Below are positions 17,336 through 25,325 of a stretch of 64,000 nt of DNA, one piece after another. The DNA comes from Streptomyces sp. FIT100 (GTDB lineage Bacteria > Actinomycetota > Actinomycetes > Streptomycetales > Streptomycetaceae), in the NCBI RefSeq assembly GCF_024584805.1, contig NZ_CP075715.1, forward strand, positions 2,786,026 through 2,850,025, in the 5' to 3' direction. The position numbers and the translations under genes were made by a program. Position 1 is the first letter of the stretch. Each line of letters opens with the position of its first letter. The notes beneath the pieces were generated by a model. It had not been told where the DNA came from, did no database searches, and saw only the letters and a list, made by a program, of their open reading frames with translations.

Positions 17336-18419
17336 GCTGCGCGGCCCGTCCGCCGCGCCGCATCCGCTCGACGCCCGCGCCCTGGCGGCCCTCGCGGCGA
17401 ATCCCGGGTGCAAGCGGCGCGCGCTGCTGGACGGCGCAGGGGTGGACAAGGCGGCGCTCGCGCGGGCGCTGGGTGCGCCCGCTGCCTTCGGCCAGTCCCA
17501 GTTCGCGTTCATGCGGGGCAATGCCTTCGAGGCCCGCGTCAAGGCCGACGGCGGCACGGAGCTGCTGAGGCTGCTCGGCGTCGCCGACCCCCAGGCGGCC
17601 CGGGTCCCCGATCTCACGGCGGCGGGCCCGCAGGGGCGTGCGGCGCGCACGGCCCTGGCGCTGCGGGAGGCCACGGCCGCCGGCGGATGGACGCTCCTCG
17701 ACCACCCGATGCTCGCGCTCCAGGTGGCGGGGTCGCCTGCGTATCTGGAGCCGGACGCCGTGGTCGTGCATCCCGACGGGCGGTGGACCGTCGTCGAGAT
17801 CAAGTCCTTCCCGATGATCGACGGTTCGGCCGACGCGGCGAAGGTGGGCGCCGCCGCGCGCCAGGCCGCCGTGTACGTGCTCGCGCTGGAGCGGGTCGCG
17901 GCGCTGACCGAGGGCGCGGAGGTCGGGCACGCGGTGCTGCTGGTGTGCCCGAAGGACTTCTCGAACCTGCCGGCGGCGTCCGTGGTCGACGTGCGCAAGC
18001 AGCTCTCGGTGACGCGGCGGCAGCTGGCCAGGCTGACCCGGGTCGAGGAGATCGCGGCGGCCCTGCCGGAGGGCGTGGGCTTCGACGTGGAGTCGTGCTC
18101 GGCCGGCGAGCTGACGGCCTCGGTCGAGGCCGTGCCGTCGGCGTACGCACCCGAGTGCCTGTCCGCGTGCGAGCTGGCCTTCCACTGCCGGGACCGGGCG
18201 CGTGCGGAGGGCGCGGTGGAGTCCCTGGGGCGGGCGGTCCGGGGCGAGCTGGGCGGCCTGACGGCCGTCGGCGACGTTCTGTCGGCGGCCCGCGGCGAGT
18301 CGGGCGACCCGGCGGACCCGGCGGTCGCCGCCCTCCGCCGTGCGGCGGCGCTGCGCTTCGAGGCCATGGCCGCCTCCGGCGCCCTCGAATCGGGCGGGGT
18401 GGTCGCGTGTCCCGGCTGA
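17265..18419 (+). CDS. RecB/Cas4-type (TM0106-like) nuclease with predicted 4Fe-4S cluster
   Basis: This 384-residue protein from a GTG start is read as a PD-(D/E)XK nuclease. MRGNAFEARV (about 83-92) is the first family motif. The metal site is LEPDAVV (D164) and VVEIKSF (E178, K180), followed by RQAAVYVLAL (Q200, Y204). Four cysteines fit the Cas4/AddB/Dna2 iron-sulfur pattern: C49 in NPGCKRR, before the nuclease core, then C298, C302 and C308 near the C-terminus. The family usually occurs fused to an SF1 helicase; here the helicase is a separate gene two positions downstream. It overlaps the PAP2 tail, and an earlier GTG at 17208 is possible. Confidence 0.82.
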   Translation: MSTSLDSGPPPQAPATALRQRLAELRGPSAAPHPLDARALAALAANPGCKRRALLDGAGVDKAALARALGAPAAFGQSQFAFMRGNAFEARVKADGGTELLRLLGVADPQAARVPDLTAAGPQGRAARTALALREATAAGGWTLLDHPMLALQVAGSPAYLEPDAVVVHPDGRWTVVEIKSFPMIDGSADAAKVGAAARQAAVYVLALERVAALTEGAEVGHAVLLVCPKDFSNLPAASVVDVRKQLSVTRRQLARLTRVEEIAAALPEGVGFDVESCSAGELTASVEAVPSAYAPECLSACELAFHCRDRARAEGAVESLGRAVRGELGGLTAVGDVLSAARGESGDPADPAVAALRRAAALRFEAMAASGALESGGVVACPG

Positions 18420-18676
18420 CGCGACACGGCTCGGTGAAAGCGATCGGCCTGCCGAGCGCGGGCGCGGCTGCCGGCGGCGGGTGGGCGGTTCGGGCCACGG
18501 GCCATGACGGGCCGCTGCCCCATGGCCTGGCGGCAGTCGTTCCGCAGGCGGAACGGACGGGCGCAGACCACCGGTCGAGCCGCACCCGGACCGCGGAGCT
18601 CAGGGCACGACAGCAGGGCCGGACGGCCGGGACCGGGGGAATGCGCCGGGCCCGAGGAGGTGTGACATGTCACTGA
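18407..18676 (+). CDS. Possible small protein between nuclease and partner gene
   Basis: An 89-residue frame starts at a GTG overlapping the end of the nuclease gene and ends overlapping the start of the next gene. It therefore fills an otherwise 247-base gap in the operon. The product is basic and Gly/Ala/Arg-rich with no recognised motif. The tight overlaps on both sides favour a real coupled gene; the low-complexity composition argues for chance. Uncertain. Confidence 0.3.
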   Translation: MSRLTRHGSVKAIGLPSAGAAAGGGWAVRATGHDGPLPHGLAAVVPQAERTGADHRSSRTRTAELRARQQGRTAGTGGMRRARGGVTCH

Positions 18677-20259
18677 TCCACACCCTCGCCCGGCTGGAAG
18701 CCGTCGAACGGGGGCGCGCGCAGCCGCTCGCGACCGTGCGGCACCGGCATCTGTCCGAGCGGCCGCTCGTTCTCGTGCCGCTCACCACCGCCGGCGAGGC
18801 GGGCGCGCCGCTCGGGGCGCTGGTCGGCACGGACCGGGACGCGCCGCGGCTGCTGAGCGTGGCGCAGCCGCGTGACCGGGAGCTGCGGTTCGCGTTCCTC
18901 GCCGAGCTCGCCGAATGCGTGCTGCCGCACCTGGACGCGTACGCGGACGACGTCGAGCCCGCCGAGCGCAGCGAGACCGACCCCGAGACCGGGAAGCGGG
19001 TCAAGGTCGAGGTCGAACTGTGCGCGGACGCGCCGCAGTTGATCGTGCCGAGCAGGCCGGGCGTCGACTTCGTACGGCTGCTGGGGCGGTCCATGCGGTT
19101 CCGGCGGACCGCCGAGCAGGAGCCGGATGCGCCGTATCCCGCGCCGCCGCGCGTGCCGCTGCTCGGGCGGTGGCTCACGCACTACGGGGAGCGGGCACGC
19201 GTGCCCGGCTCGTCGCTGCTCCTGGCCATGACCGATCTGCTCGGGCGCCACTGGGCGACCGGCCAGTCGCACCTGGAGGACCAGCATCTGGGCGCGCTGC
19301 TCGCCTGGATCGCCCCCGCCGAGGGCGAGACGGGAGCGGAGGCGGCGCTCCGGGCGGAGCTGGCGCGGGACGTGGGCGGGCAGCTGCTGTGCCCGCCGGC
19401 CGGTCCCGCGACGGACCCGGCGTTCGACAACAGGCTGCTGGCGCCCGCGATGGAGCGCCACGACCGGGCGCGCCAGGCGCTGGCCGCGGCGCAGGAAGGC
19501 GGCGCGGCGGACGAGCAGTTGGGCCGGCTCACGGCGGCCGAGCGGGAGATCCGGGGGCTGCTGGGGGGTGTGCTGCGGCCCACCTGGGACGCGGTGTGGC
19601 AGGGCATCGACCTGCTGCGGGAGCTCCCGCAGGGGGCTCGGGTCGCCGATCGCTGGACCCGGGACCGCTGGTCGTTCACCGGCCACCGCGACCGGGTGCG
19701 GGCGGGCGAGCCTCCGCAGCCTCGCCGCGACGACGCGGTGACGGCGGCGCAGAAGCTCGCGGCGCGCGAGACGGCCCAGGCGCAGTTGGAGGCCCAGGAG
19801 GCGCTCGACGATCCGCTGGTGCTGGCGGGGCGGAGGCTGTCCGGCGAGGCGTTCGTGGCGGAGGTGACGGACGTGACGATGGCCTGGTCGGAGTCGAAGC
19901 GCCCCTCCCCGCGCCCGCTGCTCACCATGCGGACGGACGACCGGGCGCATCTGGGCGCGGGCGTGAAGGTGTACCGCTCGCTGGAGGGCAAGCCGCAGTC
20001 GGCCGAGTTCGTCGGGTACGAGGAGGAGGACGGCGCGCTGGTCCTGCGGCTGCTGGACCGGATGGGCCGCTCCAAGGACCCGGCCGAGGGCACGGTCCCG
20101 GAGAAGGGCGAGCGGATCGCCTGGACGCTGTTCGAGCACGACCAGCGGGGCGGGCCGAAGCTGCCGGACCCGGAGGAGACGCCGTGGACCCACGGCGGTC
20201 CACCGCGCACCGACGCCGCCGAGAGCCCGGACGCCGTGACCCCGGAGGACCTGCTGTGA
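18667..20259 (+). CDS. Uncharacterised partner protein of the nuclease-helicase operon
   Basis: This 530-residue soluble protein starts at an ATG with AGGAGG seven bases upstream. I recognise no catalytic motif. Three regions can be seen. Residues 1-200 include many hydrophobic strands and RPGVDFVRLLGRSMRFRRT. A helical, coiled-coil-like part spans about 260-390 (ERHDRARQALAAAQ, TAAQKLAARETAQAQLEAQE). A beta-rich C-terminal domain spans about 395-495 (FVAEVTDVTMAW, GVKVYRSLEGKPQSAEFVGY, ERIAWTLFEHD). The last resembles in type the beta-barrel that precedes the motor in Dna2/Upf1 helicases. Its stop overlaps the helicase start by four bases, so I infer a physical partner. Confidence 0.8.
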   Translation: MSLIHTLARLEAVERGRAQPLATVRHRHLSERPLVLVPLTTAGEAGAPLGALVGTDRDAPRLLSVAQPRDRELRFAFLAELAECVLPHLDAYADDVEPAERSETDPETGKRVKVEVELCADAPQLIVPSRPGVDFVRLLGRSMRFRRTAEQEPDAPYPAPPRVPLLGRWLTHYGERARVPGSSLLLAMTDLLGRHWATGQSHLEDQHLGALLAWIAPAEGETGAEAALRAELARDVGGQLLCPPAGPATDPAFDNRLLAPAMERHDRARQALAAAQEGGAADEQLGRLTAAEREIRGLLGGVLRPTWDAVWQGIDLLRELPQGARVADRWTRDRWSFTGHRDRVRAGEPPQPRRDDAVTAAQKLAARETAQAQLEAQEALDDPLVLAGRRLSGEAFVAEVTDVTMAWSESKRPSPRPLLTMRTDDRAHLGAGVKVYRSLEGKPQSAEFVGYEEEDGALVLRLLDRMGRSKDPAEGTVPEKGERIAWTLFEHDQRGGPKLPDPEETPWTHGGPPRTDAAESPDAVTPEDLL

Positions 20260-21584
20260 CCTTCGACCCCTCCGCCGAGGCCGCGCGCGCCACCGCCGGC
20301 ATCCTCGACGACACGCTCCACGGGGACGCCCGGGGCGTGGTCGTGGACTCGCCGCCGGGCGCCGGGAAGTCGACGCTCGTGGTGCGGGCGGCGCTCGAAC
20401 TGGCCGCGGCAGGGCGGCCGTTGATGGTCATCGCGCAGACGAACGCGCAGGTGGACGATCTGGTGCTGCGGCTCGCCGAGAAGGAGCCCGAGCTTCCGGT
20501 CGGTCGGCTGCACAGCAACGACCCGGACCCGTACGACAAGGCGCTCGACGAGCTGGCGAGCGTACGGAAGTCGGCGAAGGCCGGGGATCTCGCGGGGCTC
20601 GACGTCGTCATCTCGACGGCGGCGAAGTGGGCGCATGTGCAGGGTGTCGAGCCCTGGGGGCACGCGATCGTGGACGAGGCGTACCAGATGCGTTCGGACG
20701 CGCTGCTCGCGGTGGCCGGGCTCTTCGAGCGGGCGCTGTTCGTGGGCGACCCGGGCCAGCTGGACCCGTTCTCGGTGGTCGGGGCCGAGCAGTGGGCCGG
20801 GCTGTCGTACGACCCGTCGGCGAGCGCGGTCTCGACGCTGCTGGCGCACAATCCGGAGCTGCCGCAGCACCGGCTGCCGGTGTCGTGGCGGCTGCCGGCG
20901 TCGGCGGCGCCGCTGGTCTCGGGCGCGTTCTATCCGTACACGCCGTTCCGCAGCGGCACGGGCGCGGGCGACCGGCGGCTCGCGTTCGGGGTCGCCTCGG
21001 ACGGTTCGGGTCCGGACCGGGTGCTGGACGAGGCGGCCGAGTCGGGCTGGGGCCTGCTGGAGCTGCCCGCCCGCCACACGCCGCGCACGGATCCCGAGGC
21101 GGTACGGGCCGTGGCGCTGGTGGTGCGGCGGCTGCTGGACCGCGGCGGCGCGTCGGTGTCGGAGCGCACGGACGACCCGGTGCCGCTCACGGCGGACCGC
21201 ATCGCCGTCGGCACGGCCCACCGCGACCAGGCGGCGGCGGTGCGCTCGGCGCTCGCGGAGCTGGGCGTGACCGGGGTGACGGTCGACACGGCCAACCGGC
21301 TCCAGGGCCGCGAGTACGACGTCACGGTCGTCCTCCACCCGCTCTCCGGCCGCCCCGACGCGACCGCCTTCCACCTGGAGACGGGCCGCCTCTGCGTCCT
21401 GGCCTCCCGCCACCGGCACGCCTGCATCGTCGTCTGCCGCGCGGGCGTGGCGGACCTGCTGGACGAACACCCGTCGACGGAGCCGGTGCAGCTGGGCGTC
21501 ACGGTGAAGTTCCCCGACGGCTGGGAGGCGAACCACGCGGTCCTCGCCCACCTCGCCGAACACCGGGTGACATGGCAACCCTGA
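20256..21584 (+). CDS. SF1 (Dna2/Upf1-like) DNA or RNA helicase motor
   Basis: This 442-residue protein from a GTG start is preceded by GGAGG seven bases away. Motif I is DSPPGAGKST (Walker A, residues 31-40). Motif Ia is MVIAQTNAQVDDLVLRL. Motif II is AIVDEAYQM (D140, E141) and motif III is FVGDPGQLDP. Later motifs are TVDTANRLQGREYDVTVVLHP and LCVLASRHRHACIVV. This is the Dna2/Upf1 branch of superfamily 1, compact and lacking the usual N-terminal barrel. That domain may be supplied by the preceding gene, whose stop overlaps this start. Last gene of the operon; its 3' end is partly duplicated downstream. Confidence 0.85.
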   Translation: MTFDPSAEAARATAGILDDTLHGDARGVVVDSPPGAGKSTLVVRAALELAAAGRPLMVIAQTNAQVDDLVLRLAEKEPELPVGRLHSNDPDPYDKALDELASVRKSAKAGDLAGLDVVISTAAKWAHVQGVEPWGHAIVDEAYQMRSDALLAVAGLFERALFVGDPGQLDPFSVVGAEQWAGLSYDPSASAVSTLLAHNPELPQHRLPVSWRLPASAAPLVSGAFYPYTPFRSGTGAGDRRLAFGVASDGSGPDRVLDEAAESGWGLLELPARHTPRTDPEAVRAVALVVRRLLDRGGASVSERTDDPVPLTADRIAVGTAHRDQAAAVRSALAELGVTGVTVDTANRLQGREYDVTVVLHPLSGRPDATAFHLETGRLCVLASRHRHACIVVCRAGVADLLDEHPSTEPVQLGVTVKFPDGWEANHAVLAHLAEHRVTWQP

Positions 21585-21784
21585 CCACACACTCCCGCCA
21601 CCGACAACCGCCAAGCACCACCCACCCCCCGGCCGAAGGCCGGCACGCCGCCGGAGGCGGCCAACGGATACAGCCCCGACGGCTGGGAAGCGAACCACGC
21701 GGTCCTCGCCCACCTCGCCGAACACCGGGTGACATGGCAACCCTGACCACACACTCCCGCCACCGACAACCGCCGAGCACCACG
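21512..21784. repeat. Direct duplication of the helicase gene 3' end, period 162 bp
   Basis: About 111 bases at 21512-21622 recur at 21674-21784 with only two differences seen. The first copy encodes the last residues of the helicase (WEANHAVLAHLAEHRVTW) and its stop; the second lies beyond the stop. The spacing of 162 is a multiple of three. Between the copies is a short hairpin (CCGGCCGAAGGCCGG, 21629-21643). Confidence 0.9.
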
Positions 21785-21867
21785 TCGCCCACCGGGTGAC
21801 GTGGGCTCCGTGAGCCGGGTCTTCGGGGGCCTCGTCCGCGCGGCGCCGCCGGGCGGACGGGCGGCGC

Positions 21868-22287
21868 TCAGGCGCCGGCGGTGGTGTCGGCGGTGGTGTC
21901 GGCGAAGGAATGGTGTTCGTGGGCGACGACCCAGCGGTCCTGCTCCTTGCGGAGGCCGACCGTGAGGCGCAGCCGGCTCTCCGGGTGCTCGGCGAGCTCC
22001 TCGGGGGTGCCGCAGCGCAGCAGGGCGTGGGCGTAGGCGACGGTGTCGCCCGCGGTCACGTCCAGGGAGACGATCTCGAAGGACGCGCCCTGCCGCTGGT
22101 ACGCGAAGAAGGGCGGCCAGGATGCGCGGTAGGCGTCGATGCCGCGTACGCCGTCGTGGGGCGGCGGCACGTCGAACATGACGATGTCGTCGGTGTGGCC
22201 GGTGAGGACGGCGTCCATGTCGCCGCGGTGCACCGCCGCGGCCCACTGCTCGATCAGGGTCCGGATCTCTTGCGTGTCGTCGGACAT
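21868..22287 (-). CDS. SnoaL/NTF2-like protein
   Basis: This 139-residue protein has the cone-shaped NTF2-like fold typical of SnoaL/SgcJ relatives. The start is MSDDTQEIRTLIEQWAAAVH, then GDMDAVLTGHTDDIVMFDVP, GIDAYRASWPPFF, GDTVAYAHALLRC and DRWVVAHEHHSF. The fold is used by small hydrolases, isomerases and stress proteins, so the activity is unknown. Upstream of the ATG at 22287 a 15-bp unit carrying the AAGGA ribosome site is tandemly duplicated (22292-22321). The neighbour on the other strand is unrelated. Confidence 0.82.
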   Translation of the reverse strand: MSDDTQEIRTLIEQWAAAVHRGDMDAVLTGHTDDIVMFDVPPPHDGVRGIDAYRASWPPFFAYQRQGASFEIVSLDVTAGDTVAYAHALLRCGTPEELAEHPESRLRLTVGLRKEQDRWVVAHEHHSFADTTADTTAGA

Positions 22288-22458
22288 CGTTCGGTCCTTT
22301 CTCCTTCGGTCCTTTCTCCTTGCCCACCTGTGCAGACCCGGGTGGTCGCGGGGACTCATCGGTGGGGTACTCATCGGTGGAAGTCCCCACCGGGTCAAGG
22401 CGTACTTGCCCGGGGCGGGAGAATGGGGGTGGTCGGAGCGTGCGAGGAGGAGAAGCCG

Positions 22459-22806
22459 ATGGCGGAGTCGGAGCGGAGCGAGCGGCGGATGCGGCCCGGG
22501 GCGTTGCTCTTCGAGCCCTCGGAGGCCGCCTCCGACCCGGAGCATTTCTTCGACCTGGAGTCGATGGACGACCCTCGTGAGCTGCTGTCCCGCGCGACGG
22601 AGCTGGCGATGGCGTTCCAGGCCGCGGCCGACCGGGCCATCGAGTACCAGGCGCTCGCGGCCGCGCAGCTCGCCGATCCCCGGCGCTTCGACCGGCTGAC
22701 GGCCGCGGAGATCGCGCGGCGCGCGCAGTGGAGCGAGGACTACGCGCAGAAGATGATCGAGTTCGGCCGGGATCTGCTGCGATCCGTGGACCCGGGCTCC
22801 CCGTAG
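22459..22806 (+). CDS. Small acidic/helical protein, unknown function
   Basis: This is a 115-residue protein with GAGGAGGAG upstream of the ATG at 22459. It is soluble, mostly alpha-helical and rich in Ala, Glu and Arg. The segment LLSRATELAMAFQAAADRAIEYQALAAAQLADPRRFDRLT could form a long helix or coiled coil, followed by a second helical unit (AAEIARRAQWSEDYAQKMIEFG). The strong ribosome site and codon bias support a real gene. No function assigned. Confidence 0.65.
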   Translation: MAESERSERRMRPGALLFEPSEAASDPEHFFDLESMDDPRELLSRATELAMAFQAAADRAIEYQALAAAQLADPRRFDRLTAAEIARRAQWSEDYAQKMIEFGRDLLRSVDPGSP

Positions 22807-22972
22807 CGCTGGAGGCGCCGACGTGCCGGTGGCCGCCCCCAGGCGTCACATGCGCTTCGGAAGCGAACTCCGGCATATGCCGCGGGGCAAGATACTCCTC
22901 CCCACCCGGCCCTGTCCCCGATTTCGGCAACCCACAGCGACGGACCTCCGACTCTCGGTACATGTAGCTGCC

Positions 22973-23632
22973 ATGAGCACTTGGCTGCGCGACGAGACAC
23001 CGCCTGGCCCCGCCCGCGACGAAGCGCGGCGGCGCGACGTCTTCGCGGTGCTGCGGGACGAGGGGCGGCATCAGATCGGACAGGTGACCGCTCCGGGCGC
23101 GGGATGGCTCGCGTCGGCCACCGCGATTCCGCGCTCCGCGCTGGCGCTGTGGGAGGAGGAGCCCGCCGCGCCCGCCGTCGTCCCGTGCGGGACCGTCTTC
23201 GACGCCGTGAACGTGCCCGCCGTCTTCGGCCGCCGGATGCTCGAACAGCTGTGGTCCGACGGGCCCGGCTCCGGCCCGGTGGCGCTGCACCGGGGCCGGA
23301 TGCTGCTGTTCGCCGCCCCCGGCTCGGCCCATCGGCTGCCGGCCCTGCTCCGCTGGGAGGAGTGGGGCGCCGCGGTGCCGCCGATGCTGTGCCACGGCAC
23401 CGGGGACGCGATCACCATCCCGCCGCTCGCGCCGCTTCCGGCCGCACCCGGCTCGGGACCGCGCTGGCTGGTCGCCCCGGACACCCGGCAGCCCTGGCTT
23501 CCGGGGCCCGAGGTACTGCTCTGGGCATGCGTACGGGCGGCCCGCGCGGCCTCCGCCGCTTCGGTCCGTATATCGATTTTTCCTCCCGCCGACCAGGATG
23601 CTAAGGTCTACGACGTCAGCAGGCGCCGCTAG
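22973..23632 (+). CDS. Prim-pol-like (bifunctional primase/polymerase-type) protein
   Basis: This 219-residue soluble protein starts at the ATG 22973 (MSTWLRDETPPG). Features include GAGWLASATAIPRSALALWE, PCGTVFDAVNVPAVFGRRML, GPVALHRGRMLLFAAPGS, GDAITIPPL and GPRWLVAPDTRQPWLPG. Similar actinobacterial proteins are annotated as primase/polymerase N-terminal-like, though I see no metal-binding acidic triad. Oddly, the stop codon TAG lies inside the tRNA-Lys gene, whose first ten bases are shared with the coding sequence. Its last 15 residues change character, so the natural end might be earlier in other strains. Confidence 0.65.
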   Translation: MSTWLRDETPPGPARDEARRRDVFAVLRDEGRHQIGQVTAPGAGWLASATAIPRSALALWEEEPAAPAVVPCGTVFDAVNVPAVFGRRMLEQLWSDGPGSGPVALHRGRMLLFAAPGSAHRLPALLRWEEWGAAVPPMLCHGTGDAITIPPLAPLPAAPGSGPRWLVAPDTRQPWLPGPEVLLWACVRAARAASAASVRISIFPPADQDAKVYDVSRRR

Positions 23633-23696
23633 CTCAGTTGGTTAGAGCAGCTGACTCTTAATCAGCGGGTCCGGGGTTCGAGTCCCTGGCGGCGCA
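23623..23696 (+). tRNA. tRNA-Lys (CUU)
   Basis: A 74-base cloverleaf: acceptor GCGCCGC pairs with GCGGCGC, discriminator A. The anticodon stem is GCTGA/TCAGC, the loop CTCTTAA gives anticodon CUU at 23657-23659, and the T-arm GGTTCGAGTCC is canonical. CCA is not encoded. Its first ten bases overlap the preceding coding frame. Two identical genes occur at 37764-37837 (minus) and 43738-43811 (plus). Confidence 0.97.
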
Positions 23697-23704
23697 CGTC
23701 TGTG

Positions 23705-23736
23705 GTCAGGCCCCTCGCACACGCGAGGGGCCTGAC
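23705..23736. terminator. Hairpin terminator after tRNA-Lys
   Basis: A perfect 14-bp inverted repeat (GTCAGGCCCCTCGC, loop ACAC) starts nine bases after the tRNA. It also faces the 3' end of the convergent protease gene, so it can serve both strands. Confidence 0.85.
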
Positions 23737-23748
23737 GCATGTCGGAGG

Positions 23749-25011
23749 TCACACTCCTGGTGTGATCTTGACCGTCCAGCCCCCCGTGCGCGTGCGGTCC
23801 ACGACCTCCACCCGCACCCGGTCGCCCGCCACCGTGTACGACTCGCCCACCGACAGCGGCGCGTCCGCGAGCGCCGGATAGACCGACTCGTTCCAGCACG
23901 CCTCCGTCTGCGGGTGGGTGTCCAGCACCTCGACCGGACCGGCGCCGGACGCCGCCTCGTTCCGTACGCGGTAAATGAGCACGCCCTCCGTGCAGGTGTC
24001 CCGGTCGTTTCCGGTCGCCCCCCGCGCCTCGATGGCGAGCGCGGAGTTCGGGCCGGTGCGTACGACCGCGAGCCGGGTGCCGACGCTCCCGCCGGGCGGC
24101 GGCGCCGCCGCGAGCGGCTCCAGCGTGAACATCCGGTTCGCCCCGCGGGCGCCCGTGACGCACCGCACCTGCTGCTGGTCCAGCCAGCCGAGCTTCCACT
24201 TGTGCCAGCCGAAGAGGTCCGGGGCGAGGCCGAACTGGCTGCCCATCACATCCCAGTCGCCGACATGGGTGTCCCAGTCGCCCTTGCCGTCGGTCGGACG
24301 GTGGTAGAGGTCCGGCAGGTCGAAGACGTGTCCGGTTTCGTGTGCGAGCACATTGCGGTCGGGCGGGTGCCGCTCGAAGACGGTGACGACGCGGCGGATG
24401 TCCGCGCCGTCCGCGGAGAGCGGGCGGTCGAAGTTCACGACCTTCGTCGCGTCGGAGTCGACGCCCGGCGCGTCCGGGTCGGCGACCAGGTAGACGACGT
24501 CGTACCGCGAGAAGTCGACCACCGGGTCGGCGACGGCGATCGCGTCCCGCAGATAGGCGGCCCGCCGGCCGGCGTCCCAGTCGCGCTTCATCTGGTACGC
24601 CGTCGACGCCTGCGGCATCTGGATCCACCGCGGCATCGGATGCGCCTTCAGGTCGAACCTCCCGTACGACGCGCGCCGGAAGAAGTCGCCGGTCGCCGGG
24701 AAGTGGTCGCGGGCCAGGTCGCCCGGCCGGGTCAGCGGGGCGACGTCCGGGAAGGAGAGGAAGACCATGACCGCGTCGAGGGTGCGGTCGGGGCGGGGAT
24801 AGGCCGAGTTCCAGCTGTTCAGACCGAGGGAGTGGTGCGCCGCGGTGCGCGGCAGGGCGCAGGGGCCCGCGGAGGTGTCGGCGGCGGCGGGGCCCGCGAC
24901 GAGCGAGGTGGCGGCGAGGGCCATGAGGGAGGTCAGCGCGGCGGCCGTGGCGCGCAGGCTGGGCCGTTCCACTCGCCCGGGTGTTTCCGGGCGTGTCTGC
25001 TGACCCTCCAC
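23749..25011 (-). CDS. Secreted M6-family zinc metalloprotease
   Basis: This 420-residue secreted protein has an N-terminal basic region and hydrophobic signal (TAAALTSLMALAATSLVAGPAAA). The M6-type catalytic domain includes LAHETGHVFDLPD, where HETGH is the zinc-binding HExxH, followed by DWDVMGSQFG, the family met-turn region. Upstream, AVMVFLSFPDV and FFRRASYGRFDL are typical of M6 enzymes such as immune inhibitor A. The C-terminal half is beta-rich. The GTG start has GGAGG five bases upstream. It would degrade extracellular proteins; the target is unknown. Confidence 0.87.
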   Translation of the reverse strand: MEGQQTRPETPGRVERPSLRATAAALTSLMALAATSLVAGPAAADTSAGPCALPRTAAHHSLGLNSWNSAYPRPDRTLDAVMVFLSFPDVAPLTRPGDLARDHFPATGDFFRRASYGRFDLKAHPMPRWIQMPQASTAYQMKRDWDAGRRAAYLRDAIAVADPVVDFSRYDVVYLVADPDAPGVDSDATKVVNFDRPLSADGADIRRVVTVFERHPPDRNVLAHETGHVFDLPDLYHRPTDGKGDWDTHVGDWDVMGSQFGLAPDLFGWHKWKLGWLDQQQVRCVTGARGANRMFTLEPLAAAPPPGGSVGTRLAVVRTGPNSALAIEARGATGNDRDTCTEGVLIYRVRNEAASGAGPVEVLDTHPQTEACWNESVYPALADAPLSVGESYTVAGDRVRVEVVDRTRTGGWTVKITPGV

Positions 25012-25325
25012 GTCGACCTCCGGCTACGGAATGCTGGACACCCTCACCCACCTTGTGATGGTTTGCGGTTGTCTGCACCTTTCTGCTGGCCGCATGGGTG
25101 AGCAGGAGCCGACACCCCGGCGTTTCACGGAAAGTCACAACCGGTCAGGAGGGCGCCGGGCAGGGCCAGACCCGCGCAGAAACGATCGGTCTGGACCATC
25201 AAGTGCGCTTGATCACGACGGAGAAGCTGGAACGGCCACCCGGCCAGCCTCTATGATCGGCACACTTTCCCGGCTTTCCGGCCCCGACCGGACCTGAACG
25301 ACACGACGCACAGCGGGAGCGAGCG
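25012..25325. promoter_or_regulatory. Divergent intergenic region upstream of cdgA
   Basis: This 314-base gap separates the protease and cdgA starts. It contains the inverted repeat ATCAAG-TGCG-CTTGAT at 25198-25213, a candidate operator. A TATGAT hexamer at 25252-25257 could be a -10 element, and GGAAC at 25229-25233 could be a -35 element of the SigE type. BldD is known to control cdgA in Streptomyces, but I found no exact BldD box. All site calls are by eye. Confidence 0.4.

Noticed and set aside
17265..18419. Nuclease as Cas4 of a CRISPR system
   Set aside because: No array, cas1 or cas2 lies in the window, and the partner is an SF1 helicase. Cas4 resemblance is at the fold and Fe-S level only.
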